Shown here piece by piece: positions 8,995 through 16,909 of a DNA stretch of 64,000 nucleotides. The DNA comes from Rhizobium aethiopicum (lineage in GTDB: Bacteria; Pseudomonadota; Alphaproteobacteria; Rhizobiales; Rhizobiaceae). The notes beneath the pieces were generated by a model that saw only the letters and a list, made by a program, of their open reading frames with translations, was not told the DNA's origin and made no database searches. The position numbers and the translations under genes were made by a program. The DNA is taken from contig NZ_FMAJ01000003.1 of NCBI RefSeq assembly GCF_900094625.1, forward strand, positions 248,001 through 312,000, in the 5' to 3' direction. Position 1 is the first letter of the stretch. Each line of letters opens with the position of its first letter.

Positions 8995-9008
8995 CAGGAG
9001 GAAATCTT

Positions 9009-9395
9009 ATGGAGTTGATAGCGCGCAATCCGGCAAGCGGGATCTATGCAGCGAGCCCTGATTACATCCATGCGCTGGAGGTCAGGCATGCGTCCCGTCT
9101 GCTCTTCGTCAGCGGCACCATGGGTCTCGATCAACAGGGAATGGCAGCGGCCGATCTCGAAGAGCAATTGGACCTCATCTGGTCCAATCTCCGCAGCATC
9201 CTCGCTTCCGCTGATATGACGGTGGACAATATCGTAAGGCTGACGAGCTATCTCAGTGACCGCGACTTCATGGAGGCGAACCAGCATGCCCGTCTTCGGG
9301 CACTCGCCGGCCGCGCCGTGCCGACCACCGCCATCATCGTCGAAACGTTGCGTGACGACTGGCTCGTCGAGATCGAGATCATCGCCGCCGGCTGA
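9009..9395 (+). CDS. RidA/YjgF/Rid family protein
   Basis: This 128-residue protein matches the Rid family in length and in its core, with LLFVSGTMGLD, a central helix LDLIWSNLRSILASADMTVDNIVRLTSYLSD and PTTAIIVETL. Rid proteins hydrolyse reactive enamine/imine intermediates made by PLP enzymes. The arginine that binds the substrate carboxylate in RidA itself is usually in an R(V/A)-motif near the end; here that region reads NQHARLRALAGRAVPTT, so it may belong to another Rid subgroup. AGGAGG lies just upstream of the ATG. It is divergent from an Lrp-type regulator that probably controls it. Confidence 0.85.
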   Translation: MELIARNPASGIYAASPDYIHALEVRHASRLLFVSGTMGLDQQGMAAADLEEQLDLIWSNLRSILASADMTVDNIVRLTSYLSDRDFMEANQHARLRALAGRAVPTTAIIVETLRDDWLVEIEIIAAG

Positions 9396-9407
9396 CGGCA
9401 GTTTGGC

Positions 9408-9429
9408 CGTCGCGCCCGAGGGCGCGACG
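9408..9429. terminator. Hairpin between convergent genes
   Basis: CGTCGCGCC at 9408-9416 pairs exactly with GGCGCGACG at 9421-9429. It lies between the ends of the convergent RidA-type and GST genes and could end transcripts from both sides, although no T-run follows. Confidence 0.5.
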
Positions 9430-9439
9430 GGTGCGGCGA

Positions 9440-10150
9440 TCAGGCCGCCTGTTTCAGCAGGCCGAGCGCCTCGGAAAGATCGACCTCGCCGCGAAAGCCG
9501 CCGCTGCTTTTCGCCTCCTGCCGATGCTCGATCGCATGGGCGAAACGCACGGCCGGTTCCTGCTGCATGCGCTGATAGAGGCGATGCAGGGCGGGAAACT
9601 GCCGGCGGTCGACGACCTTATGAAAATCGTTCCAGCGGGCGATGCCGACGAAATAGGCATCCGCCAGGCTCGGCCCGTTGCCGACAAGCCATTCGCGGTC
9701 TTCGAGCAGACGCTCCAGCGTATGATGCGCCTTTTCGACCGCGGCGGTGCCATAGGCCGTGAGGGCTCGTTTCTCATTCGCGTCCAGCGGATGCTCGACC
9801 GCGTACCAGAGCGGGCCGAAGGCCTGGAAGAAGGTGGTGTTGAGAAAGGCCAGCATCTGATTCAGGCGGTCGAAATCCATCGAGCCCTGCGCAACGCCCA
9901 GATGGTTGCCGATCGTGCGGGCGCCGATATGGTGCAGGATCGCCATGCTTTCACTGATCGTGCTACCATCTTCGAGCAGCAGCGACGGCGTTTCGCCGGC
10001 CATGTTGATCCGCTTATATTCTTCGCTGGAGACTATTTCCGGCATCTCGACGCGGCAGAGCCGATAAGGCAGGCCGGACCATTCCAGCGCGACGATCGAG
10101 CCGAAGGAGCAGCCTTCGGGGACGCCGTAAAACAAGATGGGTGACATCAT
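9440..10150 (-). CDS. Glutathione S-transferase family protein
   Basis: This 236-residue protein has a thioredoxin-like N-terminal domain (ILFYGVPEGCSFGSIVALEW at the start, then AGETPSLLLEDGSTISES around residues 52-70, which holds the cis-proline and the glutathione-binding ES pair). An all-helical C-terminal domain follows with WLVGNGPSLADAYFVGIARW. The ATG pair at 10150 and 10147 follows AAAGGAACG, so I use 10150. The substrate cannot be predicted. It is divergent from a LysR gene across a region with long inverted half-sites and is the likely target of that regulator. Confidence 0.88.
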   Translation of the reverse strand: MMSPILFYGVPEGCSFGSIVALEWSGLPYRLCRVEMPEIVSSEEYKRINMAGETPSLLLEDGSTISESMAILHHIGARTIGNHLGVAQGSMDFDRLNQMLAFLNTTFFQAFGPLWYAVEHPLDANEKRALTAYGTAAVEKAHHTLERLLEDREWLVGNGPSLADAYFVGIARWNDFHKVVDRRQFPALHRLYQRMQQEPAVRFAHAIEHRQEAKSSGGFRGEVDLSEALGLLKQAA

Positions 10151-10196
10151 CGTTCCTTTCAGAATTGAACGTGTTTTGGACACGATGAATGTGCAG

Positions 10197-10246
10197 GTGT
10201 GGACGATCTCGCGGTAGAGGCTATAAATGCATCACAACGTCCACAC
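10197..10246. promoter_or_regulatory. Paired 9-bp inverted half-sites between GST and lysR genes
   Basis: GTGTGGACG at 10197-10205 and its exact reverse complement CGTCCACAC at 10238-10246 are separated by 32 bases (41 bases centre to centre, about four turns). The pair lies between the divergent GST and LysR starts and is a good candidate operator for the LysR tetramer. Confidence 0.6.
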
Positions 10247-10261
10247 ATCTGGAAGCTGTCA

Positions 10262-11152
10262 ATGGCGCTCTTCAACCTCAATGACCTCCATCTCTTCGTG
10301 CAGGCCGTCGACAGCGGCAGCTTTACCGCTGCCGCGCGGCACCTCGGCGTTCCGAAATCGACTGTCAGCAAGCGGGTTGGCGAGCTGGAGGCACGGCTTG
10401 GCGTCCGGCTGATCCAACGTACGTCACGAAGCTTCGCACTGACCGAACTCGGCCGGGAGTTCTTCCAGCATGCCCAAGCTTCGATCATCGAGGCGGAGAT
10501 GGCCGAGGGCATCGTTCGGCGGCATCTGGCCGAACCGGCCGGCAGCGTCCGCCTGACCGTCTCGGTGCCGACGGCGCAGTTCATGCTGACGGAGCACCTG
10601 CCGGCGCTGGCGGTGCGCTATCCGAAGCTTCGGCTCTGCGTGCACGTGACGGACCGCTTCGTCGATATCATCCAGGAAGGCTTCGACGTCGCGCTGCGCA
10701 GCCACCGGACGCCGCTGCCGGATTCGGCGCTGGTGCAGCGGAAGATTACCAGCCACCCGTTCCTCATCGTCGCCTCGCCGCAATATGTGCGTGCCCATGG
10801 CGAACCGCGGCGGCCCGAGGAATTGGCGCAGCATGCGACGATCATGACCAGCCTGGCTGAGGATCAGTGGCGGCTTTATTCGGGCGGCAGCGAGGTTCTC
10901 GTCATGCTGCATTCCGTCATGGCCGCAGATGAGCCCCATGTTTTGATGGAGATGGCGATGTCGGGGCTCGGTATTACCTGCCTGCCGACATCCGTCTGCC
11001 GCAAGGCGCTGGCAGAGGGGCGGCTGGTGCGGATACTGCCGGAATGGACGGCCGGCAGTATCGAGACGACAATCCTGATGCCGCACCGGCGCGGCCAGCT
11101 GCCGGCGGTTCGCGCCGTTGTCGAATTTCTGGCGGAACGGCTGGCCGGGTGA
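10262..11152 (+). CDS. LysR family transcriptional regulator
   Basis: This 296-residue regulator has the LysR N-terminal winged helix (LFVQAVDSGSFTAAARHLGV, then PKSTVSKRVGELEARLGVRL) and a periplasmic-binding-like effector domain. It resembles the branch that often sits beside GST or quinone oxidoreductase genes. I chose the ATG at 10262, opening MALFNLNDLHLF, because the helix-turn-helix starts at the usual distance from it. The stop lies four bases before a broken copy of the prfC end. A broken copy of part of this gene also occurs at 14586-14700. Confidence 0.9.
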   Translation: MALFNLNDLHLFVQAVDSGSFTAAARHLGVPKSTVSKRVGELEARLGVRLIQRTSRSFALTELGREFFQHAQASIIEAEMAEGIVRRHLAEPAGSVRLTVSVPTAQFMLTEHLPALAVRYPKLRLCVHVTDRFVDIIQEGFDVALRSHRTPLPDSALVQRKITSHPFLIVASPQYVRAHGEPRRPEELAQHATIMTSLAEDQWRLYSGGSEVLVMLHSVMAADEPHVLMEMAMSGLGITCLPTSVCRKALAEGRLVRILPEWTAGSIETTILMPHRRGQLPAVRAVVEFLAERLAG

Positions 11153-11274
11153 TGATCACGCCGCCTTGGCGGCGTGATATTCCTTGATGGCGACCATCTT
11201 GATTGCCGGATAGCGCTCCGCCTCGTAATACCGCGAGAACGCGTCCTGGGGCGAGTAAGACCGGGGCGCCGTCG
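11153..11274 (-). pseudogene. Broken duplicate of the prfC 3' end
   Basis: These ~122 bases match the 3' end of prfC at 14702-14825 almost base for base, beginning with TGATGATCACGCCGCC in both places. There are small differences such as an extra G and a GTAA for GGAA near 11250. The copy holds only the last ~40 codons and is not expressible as a protein. It marks the left edge of a block inserted between the lysR and prfC genes. Confidence 0.85.
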
Positions 11275-11377
11275 CCGTCCTGGAAGATTTTGGCGACGGT
11301 TAGTTATAGCCCGAACGGGTCGACGCGCCTCGAATGCATCGCTTGACTAATCTCGGTGATAACACAGATGAAACCTC

Positions 11378-12082
11378 ATGTGTCGTCGCGTCTATATCAA
11401 TGCAGCGTTGGATGAAATCGTGGGAAGCTTCCCTTTCGCCGAACGCGGCGCGATTGACAGCTTGAGCGACCGCCTCCCTCGATACAACGGCTTTCCTACC
11501 GAAGTTTACCCGATCATTATCCGCGACACACGAAATCCGAATGTAATGGGACCGGTCTTTGCACCAGCTCGATGGGAGTTCTTGCCGCCGCCGATGAAGC
11601 CGCGCAGGCGCCAGCCGCTGATCAACGCTCGTTGCGAAGGCATTGCCGCACATGACCTGTTCCAACTGGCCTACCGGTCACGTCGCTGCCTTATCCCGCT
11701 CAATGGCTTCTTCGAATGGGAGAACGTCTCGGGGACCGGCAGAAACAAGCAACCTTATGTCATCGCCATGAAGGATGGATCGCCGTTCGCTTTGGCAGGC
11801 CTATGGGAAATCTGGCACCACCCCGCCGGCATAGATATCCGCAACTTCGCTATCGTCACCTGCGCACCGAACAAAATGATGGCAGCGATCCGGGATCGCA
11901 TGCCCGTTATTCTCCATCGGAAGGACTATGAGCGCTGGATGTCCGACGAGCCGGATCCCTCCGACCTGATGAAGCCGTTCGATGCCGAGGCGATGACGAT
12001 GTGGCCGGTTACCCGCCGCGTAAGCAACTTCAGGAACGCTGGGCCGGACATTATCAATCGAGTTGATCTCAGAGCGACATAA
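11378..12082 (+). CDS. SRAP (YedK/HMCES-like) protein with His-to-Arg change
   Basis: This 234-residue protein matches the SOS-response-associated peptidase family, which covalently traps abasic sites in single-stranded DNA through the Cys exposed after removal of Met1. Cys2 is present (MCRR instead of the usual MCGR). The Asn of PLINAR and the Glu of GFFEW are also kept. The His that aligns with E. coli YedK His160, normally in IHDR, is replaced by Arg in AAIRDRMPVIL. The C-terminal WPVTRRVSNFRNAG block is typical. The gene lies in an inserted block between broken copies of neighbouring genes. Crosslinking may remain with altered reversal, or the protein may be decaying. Confidence 0.85.
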   Translation: MCRRVYINAALDEIVGSFPFAERGAIDSLSDRLPRYNGFPTEVYPIIIRDTRNPNVMGPVFAPARWEFLPPPMKPRRRQPLINARCEGIAAHDLFQLAYRSRRCLIPLNGFFEWENVSGTGRNKQPYVIAMKDGSPFALAGLWEIWHHPAGIDIRNFAIVTCAPNKMMAAIRDRMPVILHRKDYERWMSDEPDPSDLMKPFDAEAMTMWPVTRRVSNFRNAGPDIINRVDLRAT

Positions 12083-12184
12083 TTCAACAGAAAGATTAGC
12101 AAGTTAAGGCTAATTGAATATCCTCGGAACCATGTCATCCTACTCTCCTGCGCCCCTCCTCGCGTTTTGGGCGCCTTTGATCAC

Positions 12185-12217
12185 AAAATGCCCCGCTAGC
12201 TTCTTGCGGGGCATTTT
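12185..12217. terminator. Bidirectional intrinsic terminator
   Basis: AAAATGCCCCGC at 12185-12196 pairs exactly with GCGGGGCATTTT at 12206-12217 around a 9-base loop, with further T residues just after. The A- and T-rich stem base makes it usable on both strands. It lies between the convergent SRAP and GGDEF-EAL genes. Confidence 0.85.
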
Positions 12218-12267
12218 GCTTTTTGCTCATCCTCGGGAAGGTTTCAATTGGCGCACCCCGAGATCGG

Positions 12268-14019
12268 CTAGGCTGTGGTGACCGACCTTCGCTTTAGAAA
12301 ATCGCCGATAGCTTTGGCGGACATCGGAGCGCCGAGGAAGTTGCCTTGTAGTCGATCGCATTTTCTCTTGCCGAGCCACTCAGCTTGACCGGCCGTCTCG
12401 ACGCCTTCTGCCGTGACCTGCATCCCCAGTCCGTGTGCAAGACCGATGATGAAGTCCACGATGGTCTGGACCCTCGGGTTGCTCTCGACATCCTTGACGA
12501 AGTGCCGGTCAATCTTGATCGTGTCAAACGGGAAGTTCTGCAAGTAGCTCAGTGACGAATAACGGGTGCCGAAATCATCTAACCCGATCCGGATGCCCAG
12601 CACCTCAAGCGTGTGAAGCATGTCGAGATTTTCGCTCGTTCGCTCAAGCAATACGGTTTCCGTGATCTCCAGCTCCAACCTATCGGGCGGAAGACCGACC
12701 TCATCCAGGATGCTGGAGATGCGATCGGTAAAATCGCCTTCGAGGAACTCGGCCGGGGAAAGGTTGACAGCTACAATGCAGTGCGACGGCCAGGTTGACG
12801 CCTCACGGCAGGCCTGCGCGAGAACCCAAGCGCCAATTTCCGGCATCAAGCCGTCGCTTTCGGCCATGGGGATGAAAAGACTAGGCGGAATGACTCCGGC
12901 GTAAGGGTGACGCCAGCGTAGCAGCGCCTCGAAGCCGACAATTCCGTCCGTCGCGTCAACGATCGGCTGATATTCGATGAAGAACTGCTGTTGGCGAAGG
13001 GCGATCCTCAAGCTGCGCCTCAGCATCTCACGTTGTTCCAACATGATCATCATCGAGCGGTTGAACATCCTCGCCCGGCCGCGTCCATCATTCTTGGCGG
13101 CATAGAGCGCTATATCGGCGGCCTTCATCAATTGTTCGCCGTCGCCGCCATCAGACGGCGCAATGGCGATACCGACACTGGCGCCGACAAATACGTTAAT
13201 CCCTCCGATTGTGAACGGCTCTTTGAAGGCGCGGACCAGGGATTCTGCCAGGCGTTCCGCTTCAGCGGGTTGGTCATTGACCGATTGAATGACGGCAAAT
13301 TCATCGCCCGCGAGCCTATATGCAGTCTCGCCTTTGCGAAGCAGGGCTTGAATGCGCTCCGCGGTCGTCTTCAGGACGACATCGCCCGCGCCGTGACCGA
13401 GCGTGTCGTTGACCGGCTTGAAGTCATCTAGATCGATCTGCATCAGGGCGATGTTGTGCCCGTCGGTCGCAGGTAGGTTTGCCTCAAGATCCTCGCTGAA
13501 CTGGCGACGGTTGGCGAGTCCGGTCAAAGCGTCATGCCTTGCCTGATGCAGGAGCAGAGCTCTCTCCGGATCCTCATCGGATGTCTCCGAGTGAGCATTC
13601 CCGATCGGGGTTTCGATGACGCCCAATCCGAGTTCGCTTCGGAAAATGAGAAGATTTCGACCTTCTGGTTCGATTGCGATTATGCGCGGAAGACCGCTGG
13701 AAAGAACGGCACTTACGTGGGACCTGCCGACCGGTTTCTGAAGGTCCGGGTATACCTGCCACAGAGTTCGGTTCGCCTCGCCAATAATATCGTAGGCCGC
13801 CGCGGCCGTCCCGGAACATTCAACCATTTTTAGGTCATGCCCGTAAAAGGAAACAAGTTCCTCGGCATGTGCATAAACGCCTGCCATCAAGAAGCTTTCG
13901 TTCCGTCTGCGATGAGATATGGCTACCATACCCACGGAATGAACTTCAATCAAAACGAGAGCGTGGGCCGTCCCGGTAAACGGGTCCCTGTGCAGCTCGT
14001 TCTTCTCCGGCGCCGCCAA
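12268..14019 (-). CDS. GGDEF-EAL cyclic-di-GMP protein
   Basis: The frame gives 583 residues. The N-terminal ~150 residues are not recognised. The GGDEF domain starts at HDALTGLANRRQ (162-173) and has AGDEF at 237-241 in place of GGDEF; this variant can still be active. No RxxD inhibitory site is seen at the usual place. The EAL domain has GFEALLRW with E364, AVNLSP, ITET, DDFGT at 481-485, IKID, AEGVET and LQGN, so the phosphodiesterase metal and catalytic residues appear complete. The start is uncertain: the longest frame uses TTG at 14019, an ATG lies at 13929, and a different frame just upstream encodes an ATG-started peptide running into the gene, so a frameshift is possible. It has no membrane segment. 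Confidence 0.85.
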   Translation of the reverse strand: MAAPEKNELHRDPFTGTAHALVLIEVHSVGMVAISHRRRNESFLMAGVYAHAEELVSFYGHDLKMVECSGTAAAAYDIIGEANRTLWQVYPDLQKPVGRSHVSAVLSSGLPRIIAIEPEGRNLLIFRSELGLGVIETPIGNAHSETSDEDPERALLLHQARHDALTGLANRRQFSEDLEANLPATDGHNIALMQIDLDDFKPVNDTLGHGAGDVVLKTTAERIQALLRKGETAYRLAGDEFAVIQSVNDQPAEAERLAESLVRAFKEPFTIGGINVFVGASVGIAIAPSDGGDGEQLMKAADIALYAAKNDGRGRARMFNRSMMIMLEQREMLRRSLRIALRQQQFFIEYQPIVDATDGIVGFEALLRWRHPYAGVIPPSLFIPMAESDGLMPEIGAWVLAQACREASTWPSHCIVAVNLSPAEFLEGDFTDRISSILDEVGLPPDRLELEITETVLLERTSENLDMLHTLEVLGIRIGLDDFGTRYSSLSYLQNFPFDTIKIDRHFVKDVESNPRVQTIVDFIIGLAHGLGMQVTAEGVETAGQAEWLGKRKCDRLQGNFLGAPMSAKAIGDFLKRRSVTTA

Positions 14020-14585
14020 TCCATCTGGCCGTTGTGGAAGTCGACCGGCTCTATCGCCACCATAATCAGAACCCTAGGAAAAGCTCCTTGCGGAAGGCTT
14101 CGCTCGCAGCTGGAGCCCGAAGCGACGCAACGATTGGTGTGACAAGGGTGAATAGGGTTGGCCGCCCAACGTACAGGAGATACAATGCTTGGGGTATAGC
14201 AAAGTGATCGCTGAGCAGCCCACCTCGATGTTACCAAATATTACTGCAAGTAGAAGTCAATTTGTGTTTTCAAGAGAAACTCAAAAATAGACCCATTAGT
14301 TGAAAAGCTCATTTTATTGAAAAAATTCTGAAATGGTGCAAAATAGTTTTGCGGCGCTTAGATGCGCAATGCCTAGAAAACAACCCCACTGTGCTAACCC
14401 CCGCTAAGCTGCGGGGCTCTTTTTGTCCGGCATCGTGCTCGAACCGCAATTGTGAGAATAAGGTCAAGTCCCGGGAGAAAGCCAGTACTGTCAGATCGCA
14501 TAATGCCTTTCTCTTAGCGATCCACCCCTTTCCAGAGCTGGGTCGTGCGGAGGCGATTTTCCCGTCCGCTCCCAAGCGACGCTCC
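14020..14585. other. AT-rich non-coding stretch upstream of the GGDEF-EAL gene
   Basis: I see no supported gene in these 566 bases. Bases 14020-14170 overlap a possible out-of-frame N-terminus of the GGDEF-EAL gene. Bases about 14220-14380 are AT-rich and may hold promoters. A plus-strand intrinsic terminator at 14399-14424 has no gene upstream of it on that strand, which leaves room for a small RNA or a deleted gene. The right end joins a broken lysR copy. Confidence 0.5.
14399..14424 (+). terminator. Orphan plus-strand intrinsic terminator
   Basis: CCCCGC at 14399-14404 and GCGGGG at 14411-14416 form a stem with a 6-base loop, followed by CTCTTTTT. No plus-strand gene ends nearby; the GGDEF-EAL gene starts upstream on the other strand. 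Confidence 0.7.
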
Positions 14586-14700
14586 GCGCGGCCCGAGGAA
14601 TTGAGCATGCGACGATCATGACCAGCCTGGCTGAGGATCAGTGGCGGCTTTATTCGGGCGGCAGCGAGGTTCTCGCCATGCTGCACTCCGTCATGGCCGG
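14586..14700 (+). pseudogene. Broken duplicate of an internal lysR segment
   Basis: This segment repeats bases ~10806-10925 of the lysR gene with over 90 percent identity by eye. It has a 3-base loss near its start and a 4-base loss about 15 bases in, which breaks the frame. It then jumps from CATGGCCG straight to the bases around the lysR stop, leaving out about 220 bases. The intact prfC end follows at once. It marks the right edge of the inserted block. Confidence 0.85.
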
Positions 14701-14707
14701 GTGATGA

Positions 14708-16291
14708 TCACGCCGCCTTGGCGGCGTGATATTCCTTGATGGCGACCATCTTGATTGCCGGATAGCGCTCCGCCTCGTAACGCAGCGAGAACGCGTCCTG
14801 GGCGAGGAAGACCGGGTCGCCGTCGAGATCGCGGGCGATATCGCCGCGTTTGACGGTGAGGAACTTGTCCAAATCGGCCGGCTGCTCGGCGGAGATCCAG
14901 CGGCAGACGGAGAAGCGCGACATTTCGAAGGAGACCGGCAGGCCGTATTCGGCCATCAGCCGCTCCTTCAGGACGTCGAGCTGCAGGGCGCCGACGACGC
15001 CGACGATCGCCGGCGAGCCGTCTTCCGGCGAGAACAGCTGGACGACACCTTCCTCGGCCATCTGCTGCAGCGCTTCCTTGAGCTTCTTCGCCTTCATCGC
15101 ATCTTCGAGACGCACGCGGCGCAGAATTTCGGGCGAGAAGTTCGGCACGCCCTGGAACACCAGCGATTCCCCTTCGGTCAGCGTATCGCCGATCCTGAGC
15201 GTGCCGTGATTGGGAATGCCGACGACGTCGCCGGCATAGGCGGTATCGGCGAGCTGGCGCTGCGAGGCGAAGAAGAATTGCGGCGCCGTCAGGCCGAGCT
15301 GCTTGCCGGTGCGGGCAAGCCTCGCCTTCATTCCGCGCTCGAGCTTGCCCGAGCAGATGCGGGCAAAGGCGATGCGGTCGCGGTGGTTCGGGTCCATGTT
15401 GGCCTGGATCTTGAAGACGAAGGCCGTCATCTTGTCGTCCGTCGCATGCACGGTCCTGGTGTCGGCGACCTGGTCACGCGGCGGCGGCGCGAATTCGCCG
15501 AGCGCGTTGATGAGGTCACGAACACCGTAATTGCGCAGCGCCGAGCCGAAGAAGACAGGCGTCATATGGCCTTCGAGGAAAGAATCGCGGTCGAAGGGGC
15601 GGCAGGCTTCGATTGCGAGCTCGGTCTCGTCGATGAAGGCCCGGCGCTCGTTTTCCGGCAGCCTGTCGGCGACGGCCTGCGGGCCGTTGACCGGCGTCGT
15701 CTCGACTTCGGTGTCGGAACCGCGGGCAGTGCTGTTGGCCAGATGATAGGAGCCGCAGAAGGTCTTCGAACGGCCGATCGGCCAGGTGATCGGCGCCGTA
15801 TCGAGCGCCAGCTTCTCTTCCACCTCGTCGAGGATCTCGAAGGGATCGCGGCTTTCCCTATCCATCTTGTTGATGAACGTGATGATCGGGATATCGCGCA
15901 TGCGGCAGACTTCGAAGAGCTTCAGCGTACGCGGCTCGATGCCCTTGGCGGCATCGATGACCATGACGGCGGCGTCGACGGCCGTCAGCGTGCGATAGGT
16001 GTCGTCGGCGAAGTCCTCGTGGCCAGGTGTGTCGAGGATGTTGAAGACATTATCGTTATATTCGAAGGTCATCACCGAGGTGACGACCGAAATGCCGCGC
16101 TCGCGCTCGATCTTCATCCAGTCGGAGCGCGTCTGCATGCGGTCCTTCTTCGCCTTGACTTCGCCGGCAAGCTGGATGGCGCCGCCGAACAGCAGCAGCT
16201 TTTCGGTGAGCGTCGTCTTGCCCGCATCCGGGTGGGCGATAATAGCGAATGTGCGGCGGCGGGAGACCGCCTCGGCGAGACTTTCGGCCAT
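14708..16291 (-). CDS. prfC: Peptide chain release factor 3
   Basis: This 527-residue GTPase matches RF3, which recycles RF1/RF2 from the ribosome after termination. The G-domain motifs are AHPDAGKTT (G1, near residue 19), the RERGISVVTSVM switch I region, DTPGHEDF (G3) and NKMD (G4). The length and the RF3-type C-terminal region fit the family. The ATG at 16291 opens with MAESLAEAVSRRRTFAIIAH. The gene runs away from dut across 90 bases. Its 3' end is duplicated at 11153-11274. Confidence 0.97.
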   Translation of the reverse strand: MAESLAEAVSRRRTFAIIAHPDAGKTTLTEKLLLFGGAIQLAGEVKAKKDRMQTRSDWMKIERERGISVVTSVMTFEYNDNVFNILDTPGHEDFADDTYRTLTAVDAAVMVIDAAKGIEPRTLKLFEVCRMRDIPIITFINKMDRESRDPFEILDEVEEKLALDTAPITWPIGRSKTFCGSYHLANSTARGSDTEVETTPVNGPQAVADRLPENERRAFIDETELAIEACRPFDRDSFLEGHMTPVFFGSALRNYGVRDLINALGEFAPPPRDQVADTRTVHATDDKMTAFVFKIQANMDPNHRDRIAFARICSGKLERGMKARLARTGKQLGLTAPQFFFASQRQLADTAYAGDVVGIPNHGTLRIGDTLTEGESLVFQGVPNFSPEILRRVRLEDAMKAKKLKEALQQMAEEGVVQLFSPEDGSPAIVGVVGALQLDVLKERLMAEYGLPVSFEMSRFSVCRWISAEQPADLDKFLTVKRGDIARDLDGDPVFLAQDAFSLRYEAERYPAIKMVAIKEYHAAKAA

Positions 16292-16381
16292 AGTGTGAAT
16301 CCTGTGGAATTGCGGCTTACCTAGCGATTAAAGGCCGAGATTGCAATTGACCCCGGCCGCTCAGGCGCAAAGTAATGGGTC

Positions 16382-16852
16382 ATGACCATTCATCACGACC
16401 TCAGCCCGACGCTGAACCTCATCCGCCTGGCCAACGGCGAAGGCCTCGATCTGCCCGCCTATGAAAGCAAGGGGGCCGCCGGCATGGACCTGCGCGCTGC
16501 CATTGCCGACGGCGAACCGCTGACGCTGCTGCCGGGCAAGCGGGCGCTGGTGCCGACCGGCTTCATCTTCGAAATCCCGGAAGGGTTCGAAGGACAGGTG
16601 CGGCCGCGCTCCGGCCTTGCCTTCAAACACGGCATCACCTGCCTGAATTCGCCGGGTACCGTCGACAGCGATTATCGCGGCGAGGTGAAGGTGCTGCTTG
16701 TCAATCTCGGCGCGGAAGCTTTCGTCATCGAGCGCGGCATGCGCATCGCCCAGATGGTCATCGCGCCGGTGACCCAGGCGCGGGTGGCGGAGATCACCGA
16801 GACAAGCGAGACGGCGCGTGGCGCGGGCGGGTTCGGCTCTACCGGCGTGTGA
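16382..16852 (+). CDS. dut: dUTP diphosphatase
   Basis: This 156-residue protein is the trimeric dUTPase that splits dUTP to dUMP and pyrophosphate, keeping uracil out of DNA. All five family motifs are visible in order: [25 protein letters not shown] with the catalytic Asp, RIAQMVI, and the C-terminal arm [10 protein letters not shown]. The ATG at 16382 begins [16 protein letters not shown]. It is divergent from prfC. A pair of unrelated AT-richer genes follows. Confidence 0.97.
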   Translation: MTIHHDLSPTLNLIRLANGEGLDLPAYESKGAAGMDLRAAIADGEPLTLLPGKRALVPTGFIFEIPEGFEGQVRPRSGLAFKHGITCLNSPGTVDSDYRGEVKVLLVNLGAEAFVIERGMRIAQMVIAPVTQARVAEITETSETARGAGGFGSTGV

Positions 16853-16909
16853 TCGATCGGTCCGAAGAAGTAGCCGAACGGTTGATAAGCAGCGTTTGTG
16901 GGGGCGCTT

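Noticed and set aside
14726-16324. A 532-codon open frame on the plus strand
   Set aside because: It is the exact antisense of prfC; long antisense frames are common in GC-rich genes, and its Arg/Glu/Asp-rich product has no domain.
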